DNA of 60,000 nucleotides. Origin: Bugula neritina (Eukaryota > Bryozoa > Gymnolaemata > Cheilostomatida > Bugulidae). Both the position numbers and the translations under genes were made by a program. Numbering within the stretch: the stretch's first letter is position 1; every line of letters begins with the position of its first letter. The stretch lies in contig OZ037771.1 of assembly GCA_964035545.1 (NCBI GenBank), positions 12,716,980 through 12,776,979 of the forward strand. Direction: 5' to 3'. Of the stretch, positions 46,474 to 60,000 are shown one piece after another. The notes beneath the pieces were generated by a model. The model did not search any database. It had not been told where the DNA came from and saw only the letters and a program-made list of their open reading frames with translations.

Positions 46474-46894
46474 TTATTTATCATAAATATAAAAGATAAT
46501 TCTTTTCTTTTGTTACAAATAAAAATAAAACATACTGTTTCAAGAATAAATAATACATTTGCAATTAACATGAAAATATAAAAATACCTCCACTGTAAGC
46601 TGAACTAATGGGTGATATTAATACACAATTTTATTTAAAGTATAGTATATATTGCTAGCCTTCAGCCTACAAATTATTGACAGATGCCAGGAGAAAGTAT
46701 ATATAATAATACCAAAAACAGACATTTTTAAACTGTATACATTCTATTAGTCCCTTTGAACAACTATCGACTCTGGTAATTTCTTAATACCTTTTCATTT
46801 GCATGAAAATTCATATATCAGGCATTTAGTTTAATATGCCATGTGGTATAAAAGTGCCATTTCACGCCACTTTAGTTCCACAGCTCATAGCTAT

Positions 46895-49800
46895 TCATAG
46901 ACTAGTATCTCGGGGCCTGATGGCTGTTTGCCGAGTCTCTTCCAACTCTATAAATAGAAATAATCCTTTAGCATAAGTTTTACAAATGGAAGGAAGCCCA
47001 CAAGGAACCCCAACTCTGAAATAATGGGAATGCCAGTTGCTAGAAAGCTGACCTGGGTAAAATGATGTCAGAGCGAGTCCAGTTTTATCAATTATGTAAT
47101 CAAAGCTGGATATGGCTGCCACTGGGGACTTGCTGACTGTTATCTAAAACAGAGGTGAGATCTGGTGTAGATATAAGCTGAGAGTATCTATCATGTTTAT
47201 ACAGCTTACGGGAGGTTAGCAAACACTCTATCTAAGCAGCTGGGTGTGCAGACACATGCTACTAGCTGTCACACCAACCAGCTTCGTGACTACTACTACT
47301 ATAACTATAACTACAACTAGTACTACTACTACAAAAACAACAACTACTACTACTACAACTGCTGCTGTAGCAACTGCATCTGCAGCTACTGTTACAACTA
47401 CAACTACTACTACAAATACTATCATAGCTACTACAATAACTATAACTATAAATACCATCATAGCTACTACTCCAACTATGACTACAAATACTATCATAGC
47501 TACTACAATAACTATAACTATAAATACCATCATAGCTACTACTCTAACTATAACTACAAATACTATCATAGCTACTACTCCAACTATGACTACAAATACT
47601 ATCATAGCTACTACTATAACTATGACTACAAATACTATCATAGCTACTACAATAACTATAACTATAAATACCATCATAGCTACTACTCCAACTATAACTA
47701 CAAATACTATCATAGCTACTACTCCAACTATGACTACAAATACTATCATAGCTACTACTATAACTATAACTATAAATACTATCATAGCTACTACTCTAAC
47801 TATAACTATAAATACTATCATAGCTACTACTCCAACTATGACTACAAATACTATCATAGCTACTACTATAACTATAACTACAAATACTATCATAGCTACT
47901 ACTCTAACTATAGTGTATCACTAATAATCGGTATTTTGTTATAAATTCCGTTACTTCATAATTACATCCATGTCTCATTTGTTTCATCTTCAAGTTGGCC
48001 GTTTATGATAAGAACAAATAGAAGGAGAAAAATATAATAAAATAAATAATAAAATATAAATAATGTACAACAAGCCCAAACAGACACCATACTCTGTTCT
48101 ACAATATCTTTCTACTATATTATCATCAACCAATAAGCTGGGCATATATTCTAGCATATACTGTACCTTACGAGTGACATTGTCTTTATATTGAAGAGTC
48201 AGTCTTGTGTTTACTGTATGATACCAGGTGTTGCCCATAGCAACGGTTAACTGCCCCACACTACTTCTAGTTGCGTCTAATTTCTCAGTCTCTGAGCCAC
48301 CACTGTCTGCATTCATGTCCCGCACTACGGTCTGAACCTGGTTGACCAGAACTACCTACAAGTTACATATAATACTCTATATAATAATATAAGTTACATA
48401 TAATACTCTATATAACAATATAAGTTACATATAATACTCTATATAACAATATAAGTTACATACCATAATGTGTATAATAATATAAGCTACATATAATACT
48501 CTATATAGTAATACAAGTTACATATAATACTCTATATAGTAATACAAGTTACATATAATACTCTATATAGTAATACAAGTTACATATAATACTCTATATA
48601 GTAATACAAGTTACATATAATACTCTATATAGTAATACAAGTTACATATAATACTCTATATAATAATACAAGTTACATATAATACTCTATATAGTAATAC
48701 AAGTTACATATAATACTCTATATAATAATACAAGTTACATATAATACTCTATATAATAATACAAGTTACATATAATACTCTATATAATAATACAAGTTAC
48801 ATATAATTATAGAACACCATTTTCCAATAACAAAACACTTTTCTGAAAGAGATGATATATGCATATTATATAATATATCAACATAACATAAGGTATAATA
48901 AAATGCTATACTGAGATGATATAATATAAAAGTATAGCGACTTTCACTCACAGGCATCCCAAAACCCTCGGCTATCTCCTTCAACAAAGATGCTTGCTCG
49001 AGTAACACCTCGGATCTCGAAGAAAGTCGAGAGTCGAACTCCCGACGAATCAGAGAGGCTATAGAGTCGACTATCAACAGCTTTATGCCATGTTCTATTA
49101 TCAGCTCCTGCAATCAGCATTATCAAGTCTATTTACTGTGGAAACTTACATCCACAACTTGCTCAACCAGCTTTCATCTTTGAAATACTTTGCTTGGAGA
49201 CCTTTGAAAGTCTCACACAGATTGAAGGATGTTAATAAGTTTTCTTAACAAACACCAAGCAAACCACGTTGCCAAAAAGACTAGAAACTTGTAGAATTCT
49301 GACTGGTAATCAGTAGAACAAATAGCCCCCAACATTCAATAGTCTAAACTCCTCAACCCTATTTATGAGAACACAACTTCTTTTATTAAAAAGGTAAAAA
49401 CGTTGTACAGTTGTTGATAATTGCCCAACAATCTGACACATCATGTGTAAGTGATAAGCATGTCTTTACTTGAACAGTGTGGGAGAGAAGATGATGGAGT
49501 GTGTCTGCTGTCGACACAGTGTGTAGGAATATTCTAGATGTACATTCAGAGATCTCATCATCGGTGAGATTTGGAAACCTAGATGATGCAATCTCCCGGA
49601 TTCTAAAGAAAATAATTTACAAACAATTACTTACTTCCACGTACTTACACATACTTATAGCTTATTCAGACACGAGGAATTTTTGTTCGTTGGGTCAGAC
49701 GATTGCCTAACTAACAGATATCGCACCTCTTCGTCGCGCCAACTGCAATAGTAGTGTATAGTTGCTTAGCAACAGTGCTTTTACTAGTAAAGTTGTTACT

Positions 49801-51863
49801 AGTTAAATTTAGCGATAACTAATTAAAAATGTTGCGTTAATAAAATAATTATAATCAAGGCTGAAACCTTGCTGGGTCATGTTCCAACGAAATTTGGAAA
49901 AGTCGATCACGTGATCCAAAACGAACAAACTCTTCTACTGTCAGACCAATCAAAGGACGCTAGTCTGGCGCAATTGATGCAGTGGTTCAATCACGTGATC
50001 CAAAACTAACAAAATTTGCATTCGTCATGCCATTTTGGTCCGCTATTCGTCCAATTCGTTGACTGTCTGAATAAGCTATTACTGACACACACCGAATACA
50101 ACTTGCTATTCATAAGTTTTACGCCAAAACAACAAGTTTCTTCAAAAGAGTACAATTTTGTTTCACAAATGCATCTAGTTTGTTGTACATGAAATGGTGA
50201 TGTAATAGCAATATTACACTTTGAATAATTTTAAACGCTGATAGAGAATAAAAAATTCTTAAAATTCTAATATTCATTGACTCACTGCTATTAACCAATA
50301 AACTTTACTACAGATGAATCCTGCATTCAGTTATATAAACAGTTTGTATTTTAATATTGTATTCTATACTATATTTAAAATGCATTATTAATATTATTTT
50401 TTTTTGTAATTTAGAAATATACAACTCAATACTTCAAGCTCCTACCTGCAAGCACTGGCAGCACCTTCAGTATCTATGTATAGAGTACCTGCTGCCAAAC
50501 CACCTGCATGCTGCGGTGCTGCCGCTAAAACTGACAGCTGGCAGCACATCTGGGTTTTCCCGGAACCTGAAGGACCTGCCAGCTGCAATAAAAAACATAC
50601 GTCTTTTGGTGATGGAGTGCTATGAACCCGAGGGATGACAGTATATGTGGTGACATATAACTAATACACTTATAATCAATATGATGATATATAATCAATA
50701 AGTTGATATATAATTAATATGATGATATATAATCAATATGGTGATATATATAGTCAATATGATGATATATAATCAATATGGTGATATAAAACCAATAATT
50801 ATGGGGATATATAATTAATTGGCGATACACAATTTTAATATAGTAATAAAAATTACTAGCATCAAGACTTGGTTTAACTTGCATTGTACATAAAGATATC
50901 TACAGTCACCAATAAGGGAAAATTAGCAAAACTCAAACCCCAAATTTCGAACATCTATTAACATGATAAGTCAACAAGACTCCTTCAGTGTTTATTACTC
51001 AGAATGATTGAATTAAATTAAATGTTAAATTTATTTTAAGACTCCTGAGTTTTGCAGTTTAGTAAGACCTAAAAACTACACCAACATATCGAAAGTAAAA
51101 CGAGTATACTCATGGAAGAAGTACATCTTACTATAAGCAAATTTGCTTACAAACAGCTCATTTTATAATGTCAAAGACAAATGTTGCTTAGGAAAGTGTT
51201 CTCAGATGTAAAACAACATTCACAAAGACTGCTGAGGAGAGGGTGTCCGGTATGACCTACCTCTGTGATGGTACCACTGGGTAGTCCACCAAGTAGAACC
51301 TGGTCTAACTCCTCCAGGCCTGTCCTCAACATGCTACCAGTAGTCGAGTTCAGCAAATCATAAAGCTAGCAAAAATTAAAACTTGCACACTTAGTAAGAG
51401 TGTAGGAGAATCGGAATAAACTAAATATATTATCATAAGATAAAATACATTGTAGTATACATGACAATATTTACTGATTTCTCCTTTTAAATTAAATTTA
51501 AGTATAAAAAAATGAATCCATCAGTTGTAAAATTGAACTGATATTAATATTTCAAACTGAATTTGTAACAAATGACACATCAGTTTGCAATTCACTCACC
51601 GTTGTGGAAGAAGGGGCAACAGATTTAGAGACAGCGTCGAGTAGCTCATTAGCGGTAGATATTGTGCCTATTCCAGGCATATTTATCAAATCAAATGGAG
51701 TAAGCCGAAGCACATCCTAAAAAGTTGAAATTGTAGGCAAACAAAAATCAATGCAGAAGAATATTTATTTCTGTTCAGAAAATAGCTAAATTCTTACCTT
51801 GGGCTGAAGGTGTTTCAACTGGTTTTGCAATCTTTTCATGTTGACAGCTTGTAATAGCTCCAT
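46895..51863 (-). CDS. RAD51B: RAD51B-like recombinase paralogue
   Basis: RAD51 paralogue of the BCDX2 complex in homologous recombination repair. Exons in transcript order: 51863-51798, 51716-51600, 51365-51261, 50582-50446, 49602-49470, 49107-48952, 48355-48167, 47143-46895; phases agree, giving 383 aa. A helix-hairpin-like N-terminus (TPFDLINMPGIGTISTANEL) is followed by Walker A GPSGSGKT (residues 99-106), GTLYIDTEGAASACRIREIA, Walker B LLIVDS (about 196-201) and the RAD51B-like ASLIRREFDSRL, then VVLVNQVQTVV, MGNTWYHTVNTRL and SKSPVAAISSF. The ATG at 51863 is the first in the frame, though the exon is open upstream to 51884. The C-terminus beyond SKSP has about 50 extra residues compared with human, or a missed intron (GT after TTTTACCCAG). 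Another RAD51 paralogue is less likely. Confidence 0.88.
47400..47915. repeat. RAD51B: 36-bp minisatellite in the last RAD51B intron
   Basis: About 14 units of ATACTATCATAGCTACTACN then variable AACTATNACTAYAA. The period is a multiple of 3, so long ORFs appear on both strands. It grades into a (CTA)n-rich stretch at 47285-47400. Confidence 0.93.
48357..48805. repeat. RAD51B: 31-bp minisatellite abutting the RAD51B exon 7 acceptor
   Basis: About 14 units of ACAAGTTACATATAATACTC followed by TATATAGTAAT. On the coding strand the unit next to the exon reads GTAACTTGTAG and supplies the acceptor. The others read GTAACTTGTATT and so lack the AG. Confidence 0.95.
49603..50445. other. RAD51B: RAD51B intron 4 with two similar CACGTG boxes
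   Basis: Holds two copies of the word ATCACGTGATCCAAAAC (about 49908 and 49993), about 85 bases apart. The rest is AT-rich. Confidence 0.6.
50645..50815. repeat. RAD51B: About 19-bp tandem repeat in RAD51B intron 3
   Basis: Units of GATGATATATAATCAATAT with small changes, beginning about 60 bases from the exon 4 acceptor. Confidence 0.75.
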
Positions 51864-51884
51864 TTTTAATGTATTGGAAATATG

Positions 51885-56271
<4,387 letters not shown>

Positions 56272-56481
56272 TTAGATGTTTGCCTGCATATCTCGCTGAC
56301 TGTCAGCAATCATGACTACTATTTCCTTGAGCCCATCAACCTTGTGCTCAAGACTGGGAACTAGATTGGTGCCAGCCTCGCTTATGTCTTCTTTTGAGCA
56401 CTTGCGTTTGTTTGTTTTGTGAGTGTTACTGGACACTGGCACCCGCACTGGTGTGATTTTTTTTTCTTCTTCCGATGACAT
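56272..56481 (-). CDS. Small ORF, 69 aa, possible ORF1-type or unknown protein
   Basis: Starts MSSEEEKKITPVRVPVSSN and ends with a hydrophilic, heptad-like SLEHKVDGLKEIVVMIADSQ followed by RDMQANI. The composition is protein-like, and the ATG follows a pyrimidine-rich run CTCTCTCTCTC. It lies directly downstream of the LINE remnant on the same strand. It could be the 5' end of another non-LTR element's ORF1, a small gene, or chance. I do not recognise it. Confidence 0.3.
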   Translation of the reverse strand: MSSEEEKKITPVRVPVSSNTHKTNKRKCSKEDISEAGTNLVPSLEHKVDGLKEIVVMIADSQRDMQANI

Positions 56482-56509
56482 GTTAGAGAGAGAGAGAGGC
56501 AAGCATTTG

Positions 56510-56734
56510 TCAGTGTTGACAGTGCTGGTGTCTTGCACGTCTAGCCATAAGACTCTTAATGTTGTTATCTGAGTTGAATGTCTGTCTGGTATGAAGGTTT
56601 TGCCTCCATTTAGTACGATCATAGGAAAGTGTGGTAAAGCTGCTGGGATTTATATGGAAGTCTTTGAGATCTTGCTTTAAGACATCTTTAAGCCTTCGAT
56701 AAGGTCTCCCAGTTTGACTTGTTGAGTATAATTA
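56510..56734 (-). mobile_element. LINE (non-LTR retrotransposon) ORF2 C-terminal remnant
   Basis: In one minus-strand frame from 56734 the sequence reads TSQTGRPYRRLKDVLKQDLK, then INPSSFTTLSYDRTKWRQNL, ending at a TGA at 56512-56510. The GRP..R.KD.....L / DR.KWR pattern is the typical tail of LINE reverse-transcriptase ORFs of the CR1/L2/jockey kind. No reverse-transcriptase core is present upstream, so it is a 5'-truncated remnant. Confidence 0.65.
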
Positions 56735-57012
56735 TTCATTATGTCTCTGTAAAACTAAGTTTAGATCCTAAAAGCTTTTGTCCGTGGCTGGTTTCTCATC
56801 ACTGCCTTAATAACTGCATAGACAGTAATTAATAATTTTTCATGAAAGTTTCATACTAATAGAAATAGCACGATACAGCATTTACAAATTTTAGATATGA
56901 TCATGTGTAAATACTTCTGTAGTAAATTCTACTTGTTGAATTAAAATTCCAGTCTTGTAGAATATGATCCTGGAGTCACTTGAAAAGTTCAGCACAAGAG
57001 TAGTCACCACTT

Positions 57013-57611
57013 AGCACTATACAATTGGCTAATCTTAGCACATTATATTATATTTAGTTAGAAATTTTAATGCTCCTAATACAAAAAACAGGGAGGGAAA
57101 TTTGATGCTTGCATTATAATAGCTCAAGTCTTGCAACTTAACTGAAAATCATTACTATATATTAATTTCTATTCTGCAATACGATTGGCTAATCCCAACA
57201 CATTAGATTATATTTAGCTAGAACAAAATCTTTAAATATCAACATGGTATATCATATATACTACCTTTTTAGCTATTCCATCAACTGTTTTTATAAAGTT
57301 TTCATAACTTTGTTTTCTGTTTGTATCCCTCTCAAAACTTGTCATTATTCTAGAACAAGAATCAAAATAATCTAAACCACTCACAGGTCTTACAACTTGA
57401 CTGAAAACCATTACTATAGACTAATTTCTGCTCTACTATGCAATTGGCAGAGTATATTTAGCTAGAACCCTATCTTCAAATATCAACATATATACTACCT
57501 TTTCAGCTATCCTATCAACTTTTTTCATAAAGTTTTCATAACTTTCTCTTGTCATCCATTAGGGAATCGTGGTGTTTCTCAAACTTGTTATTATTCTAGA
57601 ACAAGAATTGG
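57013..57611. repeat. About 259-bp tandem duplication, plus a partial third copy
   Basis: The segment at about 57128-57363 is repeated at about 57387-57611, offset 259 bases. Shared words are ATTACTATA, AATTGGC, ATATTTAGCTAGAAC, AAATATCAACAT, AAAGTTTTCATAACTT and TTATTCTAGAACAAGAA. A shorter copy of the inner part (ATTGGCTAATC, then CACATTA, then ATATTTAGTTAGAA) lies at 57013-57068. No coding frame is seen. Confidence 0.75.
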
Positions 57612-60000
57612 TGTATCCTAAAAGTTGAGACCTCAACTATACATGATAAGGTGCTCAGTCTAAGCCATACCTCTACCACTGGGTATATTAAAATATATAA
57701 TTTGTACTATTGGTTATATTAAAAATTTTGCACCATTAGTTGTAATAAAATATAAACTTTATGCTATTTGTTATGTTGTATATTAAAAATATACAGGTTG
57801 TACATTTAGTTTACTACAAATTAAACTCAGATCTTGTAATCACTGAACTCTACATACACTGGTGCAATTGAAAAAAGAAAGTGTATGGAATGTCAAAAAG
57901 CACCTGGCTCTAAATATCGAATGGCTTTAGGATTGATGGAACTATGAGAAAATAGCAAGACAAAAAGTTGTACTAATAATGGATTTTTTTAACACGTGGT
58001 ACAAAACATCTTTTTCTCAACGTGCAACAAAATTTCAAACTCTACAAGCTAGACATGACTGCATGAATTGCCACTACATAATGACCGGTATGTTTTTTGC
58101 GCAGTACAATTTCTCCAAAACATGCATTATAAGACTGAGCGATATACTGTAGTTTTTAACTCAATAGTTTGAAATTTATGGTTGATATTGTCACTGATGT
58201 ACAGAGCATTTTACTTGTATTCTAATAACATGCAATATACTCTATTGAGTATTTAACTCTGACCGAGGCTGGATACTAATTTGTAAGTTTGTCACTGTGT
58301 TGCATGGAGTGGTTCACTGGTTCTTTATTTACTTATCTTATATACCGTGAAACCTAAATTAACACAAGTTATACCAATACAGAAACAAAATAGAAACAAA
58401 ACAATAAACGTAGATAGTGTAAAACAACTATGGTGAAATACAAAATTAAATACAAGACTTTATGAACAAACTACAAAATTAAACAAATGAAACTCTACTG
58501 ACTTTTGGTCTTCTGCTGACACACTATATTTTATGCAGAATTTACAATAATTTACAACAGATCTGAAAGTAAATGATTACAGAAGCTGCAACTAAATCCA
58601 GTACACATCCGTCAGTTAGCTACATAACGAAGCCCCATTGCCCATTGAATTACAAGCCATTTAAAAGCCACGCAAGCAAGCATGGATTAGGTACAGCGGA
58701 GAGTCGAGCACCAGGCAATCCATAAACCTAAGCTTCCCCAACTACAAAGCCTTGGGTAGCCAGAGTAAACTAAGAGATGACCATTATATCTTTGCAGACC
58801 CTTTTCACATGTCCCTTTAGGGACATTTAAGATTTGAAGTTATCTCTTCCCACCAGATGCAATGGGGAGTCTCCATGATGAAAAGAAAGCACATAAAATT
58901 TATAGAAATTTGAGTTTGTGTGAAGACTATTGCTATCACGAGTTTCATTTTTTCTGAGATAAATATTGTAACCTCTCACATAATTATTTTGTTTGTCAGT
59001 TCTTTAAGAACCCAATTCTGCTTTTCTTTAGGCTTAATAATCGTCTAGATTTTTTTATAATGATCACCAATTTTTCATAATCAATATTTGGCTGTATTAC
59101 AGTCGGGTAAATAATTTTCTCTCTCTCCATTGTGTTTTGCCCTTGGCGATCATAAATTCAAATAAAATGCTCTATAAATAGCTCCGTGCATTACCTGCCT
59201 TGATTAAAAATTGGAGATAGTTGTTTTTAAATGCCTAAACATTGATAAATAATGCACCGCATACATTTAGTTGTATGTGCTCCAATTTGCATGTAGGTTT
59301 CAATCTGCAAAACTTCTTTTCAAAATTGTAGTGCTTGTTGTGTTCATATGATTGCACGATGATTTTTGTTTCTGCATTTTGGTTTGCAACTTTTTTTCTG
59401 TTTTTTTTCATTTAGGTACCTAATTAGAATATTAGGTGGCTATCGTTGATATAGACTTCAAATTCTACGTTTTTCATGCAAAAGTAAAATCTTAGACATT
59501 CTTTTTTATGACGTCGGTTGATCAAACTCTTGGCAATTTCTAGCACTTTTTTTCAACTCAACTAACTGAAATTTTGATGGTCATGAAAAAATAGTTCACA
59601 TATATAAGCAATATATAACTATTATCGTAAGTTTTGTCATGAGTTTCAGAAGCTTACATTGTAGGGTGCAGCAAAACTCTTTTTAGCAAGTTTTTTCAAC
59701 GTGAAATACTGATAGTTTCTTTAGACACAGCATCAATGTAACTCGTACTCTTAGTCAGCGATGCGTACACACTACACAACTTCATTTTGGCAAATAGCGA
59801 GCAAAGTTGCAGCTTATTTTCGCTACTTGCCTAGACATATTTAAATGGTAGGCTTAGAAAATTGTGAATTGTTTGCAGCTTGGATGAGTTTTCTGCTTAT
59901 GTATATAATGTAATTTATTTTGCTTATATATCTGGTCTCTGATTTGTGCCTTGTGTACAGCAGTTACAGGTCCTCACTAATTGCACCACATACTGACAGT
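57612..60000. other. Non-coding sequence to the end of the window
   Basis: No gene could be supported. Mostly AT-rich; the segment at 58610-58880 is more mixed in composition and contains a short palindrome ATGTCCCTTTAGGGACAT (58808-58826), but I recognise no tRNA, repeat or exon there. Confidence 0.5.

Noticed and set aside
47228-47924. 226- and 221-aa frames on opposite strands
   Set aside because: Produced by the 36-bp intronic minisatellite of RAD51B; composition is pure repeat.
56482-56622. N-terminal extension (MIVLNGG...) of the small ORF
   Set aside because: It overlaps the LINE remnant in another frame; the later ATG at 56481 is a better start.

Overview
This is eukaryotic nuclear DNA, AT-rich and full of microsatellites and minisatellites, with short to medium GT-AG introns. 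It carries animal-type genes, including a motile-cilium set (GAS8/DRC4, OFD1, IFT81) and a RAD51B recombinase. RPL8 and the ciliary proteins look metazoan, and the compact intron-rich layout suggests an early-branching animal such as a sponge. The phylum is an inference from memory of the families and was not tested.

Layout, left to right. (1) 1-1458: the 3' part of an FPGT gene (+). (2) 3406-5592: ribosomal protein L8 (+), with a non-coding first exon. (3) 9220-16051: a four-exon gene (+) for an unrecognised single-pass membrane protein; its introns hold SINE copies and AT-rich arrays. (4) About 17217-17720: a possible decayed coding segment. (5) 19403-22470: GAS8/DRC4 (-). (6) 24016-33669: OFD1 (+), 18 coding exons, head-to-head with GAS8. 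(7) 34022-36902: SPCS2 (-), tail-to-tail with OFD1. (8) 39074-46315: IFT81 (+), 14 coding exons, head-to-head with SPCS2. (9) 46895-51863: RAD51B (-), tail-to-tail with IFT81. (10) 52 kb to the end: mostly non-coding, with a TA/TG/CG compound microsatellite, a LINE remnant, a possible small ORF and a tandem duplication of about 259 bp.

All exon joins were made by hand, using splice motifs, reading phase and remembered family sequence. The lengths obtained (RPL8 255 aa, GAS8 485, OFD1 1024, SPCS2 195, IFT81 675) are close to the human proteins, which supports the models. The three ciliary genes lie within 27 kb: GAS8 belongs to the axonemal nexin-dynein regulatory complex, OFD1 to the centriole and centriolar satellites, and IFT81 to the IFT-B train that carries tubulin.

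The most unusual structural signal is in the introns. Several minisatellites start or end exactly at a splice junction, so that array units look like copies of the donor or acceptor (OFD1 intron 4, IFT81 intron 9, RAD51B intron 6). Other finds are a tRNA-derived SINE family with four copies (two with target-site duplications), two inverted-repeat transposon-like elements, a tandem repeat inside the OFD1 coding sequence, a GC-AG intron in IFT81, and a start-codon element in SPCS2 resembling TISU.
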